Numbered from the stretch's first letter, positions 24,801-32,964 are shown. The stretch is 64,000 bases of DNA from Clostridium paraputrificum (GCF_900447045.1 NZ_UAWH01000014.1:124001-188000), one strand, 5' to 3'. The notes: generated from the sequence alone by a model not told the origin. Program-made: numbers and translations.

Positions 24801-25354
24801 CAAAGAACTCAGAGATTGAAGTTGTTGCAAATAACGAAGATGTTCAAGCAGTAAAGGAAAACAAAAAAGGAATATTTGCAGCTAACTTCTGGAATGATAA
24901 AGAAGTTGAGGTTAATGGGGTTAAGGTAAATAAAAAAGCTTCAGTTATAATGCAAAAGGATAATGAAATTTTAGATATATCAGTATCAGATCCAACTATG
25001 GAGAATAAAGGAGAGATAGTTGTTGAATTAGACGAAGAATTAAAAGAGGTTGTATCTACTGATGATAATATAAATGTAACTTCAAAAGATGGTAAAGTAA
25101 TATTAAAAGTAAACACAAACAATGCTGTAGGACAAAGTTTAAAAGCTAGAATTAAAGTTGTGAATGAAACTCCTGATGAAGAAGAAACAACAAAGCCAGA
25201 TACGGATAATACAGATAAGGATAACAGTACAAGTACTGATAAACCAAGTTCACCAGTACAAACAGGGGATGTGTCTTTACTTGGAGCACTTGGATTAACT
25301 GTAATCACAGCTTTAGGAGCAATGAAATTAACTAAAAATAAAAAGAATAAATAA
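21869..25354 (+). CDS. Cell-wall-anchored PL8 polysaccharide lyase (hyaluronate/chondroitin type)
   Basis: This is a 1161-residue secreted enzyme. A signal peptide spans residues 1-34 (basic MNKKK, hydrophobic core, probable cut after ANA). A carbohydrate-binding-like domain and an Ig-like segment follow, then the PL8 toroid. Catalytic signatures are NNWWDWEVGAPQ near residue 436, WIEHGNIPYAGSYGA near 550 (His and Tyr) and RAISRANERDYGHG near 613. Beta-sandwich domains follow. A Thr/Asp-rich linker leads to PVQTGD near 1128, a hydrophobic segment and KKNKK, an atypical sortase signal. It depolymerises hyaluronan or chondroitin outside the cell. ATG 21869 is chosen because an upstream in-frame TTG lies in the promoter. 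Confidence 0.93.
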   Translation: MNKKKIQMIIVKALTVACITNVVVGSSGNLIRANAFTQQRVESKVLKGEEREGLTLLDENYSETKIETDINFKTWWEGSVRPSTWQLRKWSGASATGTNTPYGRVIEYEQSVGGKYVEVTCNNSVGFFQPDSYVNISPNVSYKMKAKIKTEGITSAEPLAIRVEYYNSSNAVVERKDVHKLSGTNDWTEYEATLGTTKRDAIKMKIIFVFGNVSSTSKGAQGKFAVDSLNISSESAKLEKIEFNSSLVNMGIGALYRPKGTLYPSHSQEKFSLVSNDEKIVKVKDGVLYAEAIGSALVKAISESGKELGSFTVKVGEDKSKEYNKVLDSIFETMVPNSIIDLNDKQTVDTINTQVANGKKYWNAMNKSRDRKGLWDDTTSTTNSAHVTTQYNRLYDMAVAYVINGSELKGNKDLLKDIKDGLEWLIINRYDGEKFYNNWWDWEVGAPQKLNSILILLRNEFTDLEIIQYTDIMDTYVKDPTKHTQGRYDSVGANRSDMCKVIIYSGLLSKNEDRIKFAISKLDPLFKYVEEIIEEEGKKIDGYYKDGSWIEHGNIPYAGSYGAVLIGGVGEMAHVLNDTPWAIDEEKLNTIYQVILDSFEPLIYKGVMMNMVSGRAISRANERDYGHGFGVMRRILAFYTESAPEEYKNRYKSMIKQWIESNDKRDIIGTSTNLQFTVQAKALMKDDTVDARGELIGNYIFPNMDRVVHRRPGYVFGLSMYSKRVANYESLNGENLKGYHTSDGMTYLYNGDIEQYSKDFWPTVDSKRLAGTTVDTKNIFENVTGTSYGPGQAQTSTQSWVGGANLGEYGVSGMYLDNKRKDPSKELGMDLEAKKSYFMFDSEIVALGAGVTSTKDSGVETIVENRLINKENDKIYVNGQDITNTIDQDTKVDAKWAYLQGENDESSIGYYFPSKTELNVKRDTRTGSWKEINNGQSGNKVTNTFFTMWKDHGVNPEADTYEYVLLPNISKEDTEKYAKNSEIEVVANNEDVQAVKENKKGIFAANFWNDKEVEVNGVKVNKKASVIMQKDNEILDISVSDPTMENKGEIVVELDEELKEVVSTDDNINVTSKDGKVILKVNTNNAVGQSLKARIKVVNETPDEEETTKPDTDNTDKDNSTSTDKPSSPVQTGDVSLLGALGLTVITALGAMKLTKNKKNK

Positions 25355-25367
25355 TCATTAGAAATTA

Positions 25368-25408
25368 AGAGATTGTATCAAAATATATTTTTAGGTACAG
25401 TCTCTTTT
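25368..25408 (+). terminator. Terminator of the PL8 gene
   Basis: AAGAGATTGTA pairs with TACAGTCTCTT across a long AT-rich loop and is followed by T residues. It separates the accessory island from nfnAB. Confidence 0.7.
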
Positions 25409-25417
25409 GTTAATTTA

Positions 25418-25447
25418 TTGATAAAGTGGAAGGTATTATTGTATAAT
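25418..25447 (+). promoter_or_regulatory. Promoter of nfnAB
   Basis: TTGATA (25418-25423) and TATAAT (25442-25447) are separated by 18 bp, about 40 bp before the first gene. Confidence 0.7.
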
Positions 25448-25484
25448 ATACTATAAAATACCAAATAAGCAAAAGCATGGGGGG

Positions 25485-26381
25485 ATGAAAGTGTTTAAAA
25501 TCACTAACAAGAGATTATTGACAGAAAATATTTATCTTATGGATGTTGAAGCACCAAGAGTTGCTAAATCTGCTCATCCAGGACAATTTGTAATTGTTAA
25601 GATAGATGAAAAGGGAGAAAGAATTCCATTAACTATTTGTGATTACGATGCAAATAAGGGGACAGTAACTATTGTTTTTCAAACATTAGGAGCATCTACA
25701 AAAGAAATGGCAGAGTTAGAAGTTGGGGAATACTTTAGGGATTTTGTGGGTCCTTTAGGACAAGCGTCAGAAATGGTGCATGAAGATTTAGATGAATTAA
25801 AAAAGAAAAATATTCTATTTGTTGCAGGTGGAGTTGGAACAGCTCCTGTATACCCACAGGTTAAATGGTTATCTGAAAGAGGTATTAAAGCAGATGTTAT
25901 AGTTGGGGCAAGAAATAAAGATATTGTAATTTTAAAGGAAGAGATGGAACAAGTTGCTGGAAACTTATACATAGCTACAGATGATGGATCTTCTGGATTT
26001 AAAGGATTAGTAACAGATAAAATAAAAGATTTAGTTAATAATGAAGGAAAGAAATATGATTTGGTAGTAGCAATTGGACCTATGATAATGATGAAGTTTG
26101 TTGCTTTACTTACAAAGGAATTAAATATTCCTACAATAGTAAGCATGAATCCAATTATGGTAGATGGTACAGGAATGTGTGGTGCATGTAGAGTTACTGT
26201 AGGAGGGGAAGTTAAGTTTGCATGTGTTGATGGTCCAGAATTTGATGGACATCTAATAGATTTTGACGAAGCTATGAGAAGACAATCCATGTACAAAACT
26301 GAAGAAGGAAGATCAGCTTTAAAGTTAGCTGAAGGAGACACCCATCATGGTGGCTGTGGACATTGCGGAGGTGAAGAGTAA
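25485..26381 (+). CDS. nfnA: NfnA: FAD/[2Fe-2S] subunit of NADH-dependent ferredoxin:NADP+ oxidoreductase
   Basis: This protein of about 298 residues is ferredoxin-NADP reductase-like. It has the FAD segment ERIPLTICDYD, an NAD-binding region with VAGGVGTAPVYPQ near residue 112, and a C-terminal cysteine cluster (GMCGACRVTVGG, KFACVDGP) for the [2Fe-2S] cluster. NfnAB bifurcates electrons between NADPH, NAD+ and ferredoxin. The pairing with nfnB separates it from the similar PyrK and SudB proteins. The start is uncertain: ATG 25485 directly abuts the GGGGGG run, while GTG 25491 has better spacing. Confidence 0.85.
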   Translation: MKVFKITNKRLLTENIYLMDVEAPRVAKSAHPGQFVIVKIDEKGERIPLTICDYDANKGTVTIVFQTLGASTKEMAELEVGEYFRDFVGPLGQASEMVHEDLDELKKKNILFVAGGVGTAPVYPQVKWLSERGIKADVIVGARNKDIVILKEEMEQVAGNLYIATDDGSSGFKGLVTDKIKDLVNNEGKKYDLVVAIGPMIMMKFVALLTKELNIPTIVSMNPIMVDGTGMCGACRVTVGGEVKFACVDGPEFDGHLIDFDEAMRRQSMYKTEEGRSALKLAEGDTHHGGCGHCGGEE

Positions 26382-26382
26382 T

Positions 26383-27768
26383 ATGCCTAATATGAAGAGA
26401 GTACCAATTACAGAACAAGCTCCTAAGGTAAGAGCTACAAACTTTAAAGAGGTTTGTTTAGGGTATACAAAAGAGGAAGCAATGGAGGAAGCATCAAGAT
26501 GTTTAAACTGTAAAAATCCAAGATGTGTTTCTAAGTGTCCAGTAAGTATTCAAATACCAAGGTTTATAGAACAAGTTAAATTAGGAGACTTTAAAGAAGC
26601 AGCTAAGATTATAGCAGAATCATCAGCATTACCTGCTGTTTGTGGAAGAGTATGTCCTCAAGAAAGCCAATGCGAGGGACAATGCGTTCTTGGTATTAAG
26701 GGGGAAGCTGTTGCAATAGGTAAGTTAGAAAGATTTGTGGCAGACTGGTCTAGAGAGAATAAAGTAGATTTATCTGAAACATTACCTAAGAATGGCAAGA
26801 AGGTTGCTGTTATAGGAAGCGGTCCTGCAGGTTTAACATGTGCAGGTGATTTAGCTAAATTAGGATATGATGTTACAATATTTGAAGCTTTACATGAAGC
26901 TGGTGGTGTTTTAGTGTATGGAATACCAGAATTTAGATTACCTAAAGATACTGTAGTTAAGACAGAAATAGACAATGTTAAAAAATTAGGAGTAAAGATT
27001 GAAACTAATGTTATTATAGGAAAGACTATAACAATAGACGAATTATTTGAAGATGAGGGATTTGAAGCTGTATTTATAGGTTCAGGTGCAGGATTACCTA
27101 AGTTTATGGGTATACCTGGCGAAAATTCAAATGGTGTATTTTCAGCTAATGAGTTCTTAACAAGAAATAATTTAATGAAAGCATATAAGGATGGATACTC
27201 AACTCCAATTAGAGCAGGACAAAAAGTTGCTGTAGTTGGCGGAGGAAATGTTGCTATGGATGCAGCAAGAACAGCCTTAAGACTAGGTGCTGAAGTGCAT
27301 GTAGTATATAGGAGAAGTGAAGCAGAACTACCAGCAAGAGTTGAAGAAGTACATCATGCTAAAGAAGAAGGTGTTATTTTCGATGTACTTACTAACCCAA
27401 CAGAAATATTATGTGATGAAAAAGGTTGGGTAAGTGGAATGAAATGTGTAAGGATGGAGTTAGGAGAACCTGATGAATCAGGAAGAAGAAGACCAGTAGA
27501 AATTAGGGAATCTGAATTTATTTTAGATGTAGATACAGTAATAATGTCTCTTGGAACTTCGCCAAATCCTTTAATATCATCTACTACAAAAGGATTAGAA
27601 ATAAATAAAAGAAAATGTATAGTAGCATCTGAAGATACTGGATTAACTTCAAGAGAAGGGGTATTTGCAGGTGGAGATGCTGTAACTGGAGCTGCTACTG
27701 TTATATTAGCAATGGGAGCAGGTAAAAAAGCAGCAGCAGGAATTCATGAATACTTATCAAATAAATAG
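26383..27768 (+). CDS. nfnB: NfnB: NADPH/FAD/[4Fe-4S] subunit (glutamate synthase small-subunit family)
   Basis: This 461-residue protein has two N-terminal [4Fe-4S] ligand groups (CLNCKNPRCVSKCPV and CGRVCPQESQCEGQCV), then a pyridine nucleotide-disulfide fold with GSGPAGLTCAGDLAKLG near residue 144 and a second Rossmann motif VGGGNVAMDAARTALRLG near 285. GltB is absent nearby, so this is Nfn rather than glutamate synthase. ATG 26383 follows GGAGG inside the end of nfnA. With the bifurcating Bcd-Etf complex and the hydrogenase, it balances ferredoxin and pyridine nucleotides. Confidence 0.88.
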   Translation: MPNMKRVPITEQAPKVRATNFKEVCLGYTKEEAMEEASRCLNCKNPRCVSKCPVSIQIPRFIEQVKLGDFKEAAKIIAESSALPAVCGRVCPQESQCEGQCVLGIKGEAVAIGKLERFVADWSRENKVDLSETLPKNGKKVAVIGSGPAGLTCAGDLAKLGYDVTIFEALHEAGGVLVYGIPEFRLPKDTVVKTEIDNVKKLGVKIETNVIIGKTITIDELFEDEGFEAVFIGSGAGLPKFMGIPGENSNGVFSANEFLTRNNLMKAYKDGYSTPIRAGQKVAVVGGGNVAMDAARTALRLGAEVHVVYRRSEAELPARVEEVHHAKEEGVIFDVLTNPTEILCDEKGWVSGMKCVRMELGEPDESGRRRPVEIRESEFILDVDTVIMSLGTSPNPLISSTTKGLEINKRKCIVASEDTGLTSREGVFAGGDAVTGAATVILAMGAGKKAAAGIHEYLSNK

Positions 27769-27786
27769 AAAACTTTAAGTAAAATA

Positions 27787-27838
27787 AACCCTAAATGTGA
27801 TGGATTTTTAATTATATATCACATTTAGGGTTTTTTAT
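27787..27838 (+). terminator. Terminator of nfnAB
   Basis: A 15-bp perfect stem (AACCCTAAATGTGAT with ATCACATTTAGGGTT) is followed by TTTTTTATTT. Confidence 0.88.
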
Positions 27839-28274
27839 TTAAAAAAATAAAAAAATATTTTAGAAAATAGTTAAAAAAATAACACAAATATGGATTTTAT
27901 AATTAAAATTGCTATAGAAATAATTTGTAGGTTTTAAATATTAAGAAAATTATCAATAATTAGAATTAAAAAAGTGGTTGTTAAAGTTTATATAAATAGA
28001 AAAAACGTTAAATATTCTTACCAGAATCCATAAAAAGAAAAATATGGAGTATTTAAAAGAATATAAACAAATAATCTTGAATCTCAATTAAGTTTATATA
28101 ATCAACATTAAAGTGGTATATAAAACTTTTTAAGAAGTTTTATTGTTTGTATTAAGAGTTAAATGGTTAGATATCATTGTTAAATAGCCATCAATGCTAG
28201 GTATTGCCTTATTTATAAAAATTAAATATACTAGTTCAAGTACTTAAGAAAAAACAGTAAAGAAGGTTAAAAAT
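27839..28274 (+). other. Long AT-rich intergenic region before nhaA
   Basis: About 435 bp without a supported gene. It is extremely AT-rich. A short hairpin (AAAACTT with AAGTTTT near 28123-28142) lacks a T tract. I recognise no riboswitch class, T-box or clear promoter. It could hold the nhaA promoter and a long leader. Confidence 0.4.
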
Positions 28275-29453
28275 ATGGATTTTACACAAAAGAGATGGAA
28301 GCTAGCAGATACAGTACAAAATGTTATTAAATCAGAACTATTACCAGGTGCATTATTGTTAGCAGCAACTTTATGTGCATTAGTAATAGCAAATACGTCT
28401 TTAGTTAACGAATATCATCACTTTTTTGAAACTGAAGTTGTAAAAGGTGTAACAATGCATGCATTTGTTAATGATTTCTTAATGGCAATATTTTTCTTGG
28501 TTGTAGGTTGTGAAATAAAAAAAGAAATAGTTAGTGGACATTTATCAAATATAAAAAAAGCATCTTTTCCTATAGTAGGAGCAATAGGTGGAGTTACGGT
28601 TCCAGCAATAATATTTTACTTAATAAATAAAGGTACAAGCTATTCTAGTGGTGTTGGTGTACCAATATCAACGGATATTGCATTTGCAGTTGGAGCTTTT
28701 ATGATTTTTAAGAAGAGCTTAAACCCAGCGTTAAAGATTTTTTTATTAACATTAGCAGTTGTAGATGATTTGATGTCTATAATAGTTATCGGGGTGTTTT
28801 ATTCATCAAGTGTGAGAATGGTGCCTTTAATAATTGCAGGATTAATAATGTTTTTATTATTTACTTTAAATAAGTTTTTTAAGTGTAGAAAAGTTTCACC
28901 ATATATAATTTTAGGATTATTTTTATGGTATTTTGTATATCAAAGTGGTGTTCATGCAACAATAAGTGGAGTTCTTTTAGCCATGCTTATTCCAATAGCA
29001 AGAGATGAGAAGGAAGAATGTATTTTATCCAAGATTGAACATTCCTTAAGTCCCTATGCAAATTTAATTGTTTTACCTTTATTTGCATTTTCAAATACTG
29101 CTATAGTTCTAAATTTAAGTTCTGTAACAATAGATACAATTCCGCTATCATTAGGAATTATAATTGGGTTGGTTGTAGGAAAACCTGTTGGAATAGTATT
29201 ATTTACTTCAGTATTATCAAAATTAAATGTAGTAGAAAAACCGAAAGGTGTTAAGTGGAAAGAATTATTAGTAGTTGGAATGCTTGCAGGAATTGGATTT
29301 ACAATGTCAATATTTGTTTCAGAGATAGCATTTGCAGGTATGAATAAGGCTCTAGATTTAGCTAAAATATCAATACTATTAGCCGCTATAGTATCATGCT
29401 TAATCGCCTTTATAACAATAAAATTATTTGGAAGTAAGAAGAGTTACGTATAA
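28275..29453 (+). CDS. nhaA: Na+/H+ antiporter NhaA
   Basis: This 392-residue inner-membrane antiporter has about twelve hydrophobic segments. The ion-binding aspartates are visible in LAVVDDLMSIIVIG near residue 160. STDIAFAVGAFMIF near 134 and GKPVGIVLF near 296 are further family signatures. It exports Na+ (or Li+) in exchange for H+ and supports pH and salt homeostasis. AAGAAGG lies upstream of ATG 28275. It is a single-gene unit after a long leader. Confidence 0.95.
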   Translation: MDFTQKRWKLADTVQNVIKSELLPGALLLAATLCALVIANTSLVNEYHHFFETEVVKGVTMHAFVNDFLMAIFFLVVGCEIKKEIVSGHLSNIKKASFPIVGAIGGVTVPAIIFYLINKGTSYSSGVGVPISTDIAFAVGAFMIFKKSLNPALKIFLLTLAVVDDLMSIIVIGVFYSSSVRMVPLIIAGLIMFLLFTLNKFFKCRKVSPYIILGLFLWYFVYQSGVHATISGVLLAMLIPIARDEKEECILSKIEHSLSPYANLIVLPLFAFSNTAIVLNLSSVTIDTIPLSLGIIIGLVVGKPVGIVLFTSVLSKLNVVEKPKGVKWKELLVVGMLAGIGFTMSIFVSEIAFAGMNKALDLAKISILLAAIVSCLIAFITIKLFGSKKSYV

Positions 29454-29467
29454 CGTAGCTCTTTTTT
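29440..29467 (+). terminator. Terminator overlapping the nhaA stop codon
   Basis: AGAGTTACG pairs with CGTAGCTCT (one G-U pair) around a loop containing the TAA stop, followed by TTTTT. A translating ribosome would cover the hairpin. Confidence 0.75.
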
Positions 29468-29692
29468 GACATCTAGAAGAATATAAATATCCAACTTACC
29501 TTTTTACTTTTAGTTTCTAGAATATAAGTAAATCATAATAAAAAGTTGTAATAAACTACTTAAACGTATATAAAGTAAGATTATTTGATATTAATTATTA
29601 AACAATATATAATATAAATTATAATAATGAATAATATTTTTGTATTAAGAGGAAGAATATTATAAGAAATATAAGAGAAATAGGTGAAATAT

Positions 29693-30586
29693 ATGGATGT
29701 TAACAATATAGTAATTGATAATGATAAAGTAATTTTAGATGGAGTAAAGAATTTTAATATAAAACAAATTTTAGAGTGTGGCCAATGCTTTAGATGGGAA
29801 AAAGTTGGTGAGTTAAATTATATAGGTGTAGCTCATGGAAGAGTAATAGAAGTTATTCAAGAAGATGATAAAGTAACTATTTTAAATACTAATGAAGAGG
29901 ATTTTAATAATATATGGTTAGATTATTTTGATTTAAAAAGAGACTATTCAGAAATTAAGGCTGGCCTAGCTCATGATGAGATATTAGGAAAAAGCGTTGA
30001 ATATGGCTATGGAATAAGACTTTTAAACCAAGAACATTTTGAGTTGTTAATAAGTTTTATAATTTCTGCAAGAAATAGTATTCCTTCAATAATGAAAACT
30101 ATAAAGAAGATTTCTGAAAAGTGGGGAACGCCAATTGAGTATAAAGGAAATACTTATTACACATTTCCAACTCCAGAACAATTGAAAGATGCAACAGAAG
30201 AGGAAATAAAGGAGACAGGCGCGTCTTTTAGAAGTAAATATATAGTTGATACAATAGCTAAAGTAAATGAAAATAGCTATGATTTTGATTTGGAGAGAAT
30301 ATCAAAACTTAATACAGATGAGTGTCATGTAGCGCTACAAAACTTCAAGGGAGTTGGATCAAAGGTTGCAGATTGCATAATGCTGTTCTCTATGAGAAAG
30401 TACTCAGCTTTTCCAGTTGATGTATGGGTAAAGATAGCAATGATATTTTTCTATGGTGCAGAAGATGCTTCTCTAAATAAAATAAGAATATTTGCTAGAG
30501 ATAAATTTGGTGAATTAGCTGGATTTGCTCAACAGTATTTATTCTATTATGCTAGAGAGAATAAGATAAAGGTTGGAGAAGAATAG
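29693..30586 (+). CDS. ogg: 8-oxoguanine DNA glycosylase/AP lyase
   Basis: This 297-residue OGG1-type enzyme of the HhH-GPD superfamily removes 8-oxoguanine paired with cytosine. N-terminal ILECGQCFRWEK is the typical start of the DNA-glycosylase domain. LLISFIISARNSIPSIMK and the helix-hairpin-helix NFKGVGSKVADCIMLFS carry the catalytic lysine, and FPVDVWVK carries the catalytic aspartate. ATG 29693 has AGGTG five bases upstream, better than a GTG at 29684. No operon partner is seen. Confidence 0.92.
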   Translation: MDVNNIVIDNDKVILDGVKNFNIKQILECGQCFRWEKVGELNYIGVAHGRVIEVIQEDDKVTILNTNEEDFNNIWLDYFDLKRDYSEIKAGLAHDEILGKSVEYGYGIRLLNQEHFELLISFIISARNSIPSIMKTIKKISEKWGTPIEYKGNTYYTFPTPEQLKDATEEEIKETGASFRSKYIVDTIAKVNENSYDFDLERISKLNTDECHVALQNFKGVGSKVADCIMLFSMRKYSAFPVDVWVKIAMIFFYGAEDASLNKIRIFARDKFGELAGFAQQYLFYYARENKIKVGEE

Positions 30587-30607
30587 ATAAGTTAATAATG
30601 AACTTGT

Positions 30608-30644
30608 AGTATAAGAGAAATCTCTAGAAGATTTCTCTTATACT
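30608..30644. terminator. Long perfect hairpin after ogg
   Basis: A 16-bp perfect stem (30608-30623 with 30629-30644) has loop CTAGA. Only a weak T-rich tail follows on the plus strand. It is probably the ogg terminator. Confidence 0.6.
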
Positions 30645-30753
30645 ATATTTCTTATAAAAATAATATTATTAATATAAATTATATTTTTAAAATAAATTCT
30701 TTTATTAAAAAAATTCTTATTATTTATATTATAAAAATTAATAGTCAAATAGG

Positions 30754-30796
30754 AATAAAAAAACTCTATGTGAGAATCTAATCACATAGAGTTTTA
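30754..30796 (-). terminator. Terminator of the HNH gene
   Basis: A 13-bp perfect stem (30761-30773 with 30782-30794) is followed, on the minus strand, by a run of T residues. It overlaps the stop codon of the HNH gene. Confidence 0.85.
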
Positions 30797-31090
30797 GTTT
30801 TTGCAACGAACAGCTTTTGATTTTTTTATTGTAATGTGAGTATCACCTGAGTGCTTGGATATAAATTTTAAGTAACGTTTGATTTTTTCATCATTTCTTA
30901 AACGATCAAGGGTAAAAAGTCTAGCGGCTAATTCACGATTAGTATATAAAGCATGAATTTGTTTGTGACAAGTAATACATAAATTAGCTGTAGGAAAATC
31001 TTTTCCACCACGTTCTTTTGGAACTAAATGATGCTCAGTTAATTGAGATACTTCTCTATTACATAATTCACATTTATAAACTGCTATCAT
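30794..31090 (-). CDS. Small HNH nuclease-domain protein
   Basis: This 98-residue protein contains a complete HNH motif: CELCNRE, TEHHLVPKERGG, then NLCITCHKQIHALYTN. Two CxxC pairs are suited to zinc. The remaining C-terminal 45 residues are basic. Free-standing HNH proteins of this size are common in clostridia; the function is not known. I chose ATG 31090 because AGGTG lies 6 nt upstream, whereas a GTG 9 nt earlier overlaps that site. No phage or restriction genes surround it. Confidence 0.8.
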   Translation of the reverse strand: MIAVYKCELCNREVSQLTEHHLVPKERGGKDFPTANLCITCHKQIHALYTNRELAARLFTLDRLRNDEKIKRYLKFISKHSGDTHITIKKSKAVRCKN

Positions 31091-31212
31091 AATTATCACC
31101 TATGAATATAGAATTTAGACAAGAACAATTATAACATGAAATATACATACAAACAAAATAAAATCAGAAAATTCCGACAATATATTTCACCTTTTTTACC
31201 AATGAGTATATA

Positions 31213-31221
31213 TGTTATAAT
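31213..31221 (+). promoter_or_regulatory. Extended -10 promoter of the hydrogenase gene
   Basis: TGTTATAAT matches the extended -10. The region 17 bp upstream is only T-rich. It lies about 63 bp before the start codon. Confidence 0.6.
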
Positions 31222-31283
31222 TTAATAGTAATTACAAATAAAGTAACTATGAGGGTATAAAAGAAGGATGAAGAGGTGATTGT

Positions 31284-32774
31284 ATGTTCCAATTTGAAAC
31301 GCAACTAAATAAGTTGAAGCATGAAGTACTAACAGCTGTAGCTAAATTAGCAAAGGATGATAAGTTAACTAAAGAGGCGATTGAAAAAGTGCCCTATGAA
31401 GTAATTAAAGGTGACACAGCAATGTATAGGTGCTGTGTCTATAAAGAGAGGGCTATTGTTTTAGAAAGAGCAAAGCTTGCATCAGGGTTTCTAGCTAATG
31501 GGGATACAGAGGATTTAGAGCTAATAGACATTAGACCTGATGAACAAATTATCTATGTTATCGAAGCAGCTTGTGATAAGTGTCCTATAAATAAGTATAG
31601 TGTAACAGATTCTTGTAGAAATTGTCTTGCACATAGATGTCAAGAGGCATGTAATTTTAATGCAATTAGTTATATTGCTGGACGAGCATATATAAATCAA
31701 GAGATATGTAAAGAATGTGGTATGTGTAAAAAAGCATGTCCTTATGATGCTATTTCAGAAGTTATGAGACCTTGTAAAAAAGTTTGTCCAACAGGAGCTT
31801 TGGATGTTAATCCAGAAACAAGAAGGTCTATTATAAAAGAAGAAAAATGCGTAAACTGTGGAGCTTGTATGTCAGCATGTCCTTTTGGTGCAATTTCTGA
31901 TAAGAGTTTAATTGTACCAGTTGCAAAGAGATTAGCAAGGGGAAGAAAGATGTATGCAGTAGTAGCTCCTGCTATAACTGGTCAGTTTGGAGCAAAAATA
32001 GGATATGGACAAATTAAAAATGCAATAAAGAAACTAGGATTTATTGATATGGTAGAAGCAGCATGTGGTGCTGATGGAGTTACTGTTCATGAAAGTAATG
32101 AATTTGTTGAAAGAATGGAAAAGGGAGAGAATTATATGACTAATTCTTGTTGCCCAGGATTTTTAAATTATATTGAAAAGATGTTCCCAGATCAAAAGGA
32201 TAAGATATCAGGTACAGTTTCGCCAATGGTAGCTACAGGTAGATATATTAAAAAGAATGATCCCGATTCAAAGGTGGTATTTATAGGTCCATGTACAGCT
32301 AAAAAGAGCGAAGCCGTTAGAGATGGTATTAAGGGAGCTGTAGACTATGTACTTACATTTGAGGAGCTTATTGCATTATTTGAAGCATTTGATATAGATC
32401 CTGCAGAATGTGAGAATGAAGTTGTAGATGATGCATCTATATTTGGTAGAGGTTTTGGAACTGCTGGAGGATTAACTGCAGCTATAGAAAACTATATAAA
32501 AGAAGCAGGAGTAGATGTAGAATTTAAACCAGTTAAGGTATCTGGTGGAATAGAAATAAAGAAAACTATGAATATGGCTAAGGTTGGAAGATTAAGTGGT
32601 AACTTTATTGAAGGTATGATGTGTGAAGGTGGATGTATAAATGGTGCAGGTACAATAGTTCCATCTTTAAGAGCAAAAGGAGTATTCAATAAGACTAATA
32701 TTCAAGCCACTAAAAAGACGGTATTGTCAAATAAATCTTTAAAAGAATATAAAGAAATTAATTTAGAAAGATAG
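31284..32774 (+). CDS. Monomeric [FeFe] hydrogenase (group B type)
   Basis: This 496-residue cytoplasmic protein has an N-terminal extension and a cysteine-rich region (CDKCP, CRNC, CQEAC). Ferredoxin-type [4Fe-4S] motifs (CKECGMCKKACPYDA, CVNCGACMSACPFGA) follow, then an H-cluster domain. The H-cluster ligands are TNSCCPGF near residue 286, GPCTAKKSE near 335 and EGMMCEGGCINGAG near 443. These differ from the group A motifs TSCCPxW, MPCxxKxxE and ExMxCxxGCxxGGG, so group B is likely. It probably couples ferredoxin oxidation to H2, but physiological data on group B are limited. Not to be confused with the larger HydA of clostridia. Confidence 0.85.
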   Translation: MFQFETQLNKLKHEVLTAVAKLAKDDKLTKEAIEKVPYEVIKGDTAMYRCCVYKERAIVLERAKLASGFLANGDTEDLELIDIRPDEQIIYVIEAACDKCPINKYSVTDSCRNCLAHRCQEACNFNAISYIAGRAYINQEICKECGMCKKACPYDAISEVMRPCKKVCPTGALDVNPETRRSIIKEEKCVNCGACMSACPFGAISDKSLIVPVAKRLARGRKMYAVVAPAITGQFGAKIGYGQIKNAIKKLGFIDMVEAACGADGVTVHESNEFVERMEKGENYMTNSCCPGFLNYIEKMFPDQKDKISGTVSPMVATGRYIKKNDPDSKVVFIGPCTAKKSEAVRDGIKGAVDYVLTFEELIALFEAFDIDPAECENEVVDDASIFGRGFGTAGGLTAAIENYIKEAGVDVEFKPVKVSGGIEIKKTMNMAKVGRLSGNFIEGMMCEGGCINGAGTIVPSLRAKGVFNKTNIQATKKTVLSNKSLKEYKEINLER

Positions 32775-32781
32775 GTATCTA

Positions 32782-32828
32782 AAAACTGCAAGAATAATAT
32801 CATAATTAGTATTCTTGTAGTTTTTTCT
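32782..32828 (+). terminator. Terminator of the hydrogenase gene
   Basis: AAAACTGCAAGAATA pairs with TATTCTTGTAGTTTT (one mismatch or wobble) and a T run follows. Confidence 0.85.
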
Positions 32829-32964
32829 TATGTATAAATAATTATTTGAAATAGTTAGAAAAATTAAGCAAATAGAAAATATTTAAGCCTAGTTAGTTAT
32901 AATTAGGTTATTTAAGGTAATAATATAGAAGATAATATTTGAATAAAATGGATAGGGAGGATAT

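Noticed and set aside
25679..26341. 220-codon open frame on the minus strand inside nfnA
   Set aside because: It lies antisense to a well-conserved gene with no ribosome binding site or recognisable domain; such frames arise from codon use in AT-rich genes. The same holds for 22402-22968 and 24844-25308 inside the PL8 gene.
26383..27768. Glutamate synthase small subunit (gltD) as identity of nfnB
   Set aside because: No GltB is present and the gene is paired with an FAD/[2Fe-2S] reductase, the defining arrangement of NfnAB.
28123..28142. Terminator or riboswitch hairpin before nhaA
   Set aside because: The short A/T-only stem has no T tract and no recognised aptamer core.
30794..31090. HNH gene as part of a phage, intron or restriction system
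   Set aside because: No reverse transcriptase, terminase, methylase or repeat flanks it, and neighbours are housekeeping genes.
31160..31176. CodY-like box upstream of the hydrogenase gene
   Set aside because: Only one half matches the CodY consensus (CAGAAAATT); the other half has several mismatches in a very AT-rich context.
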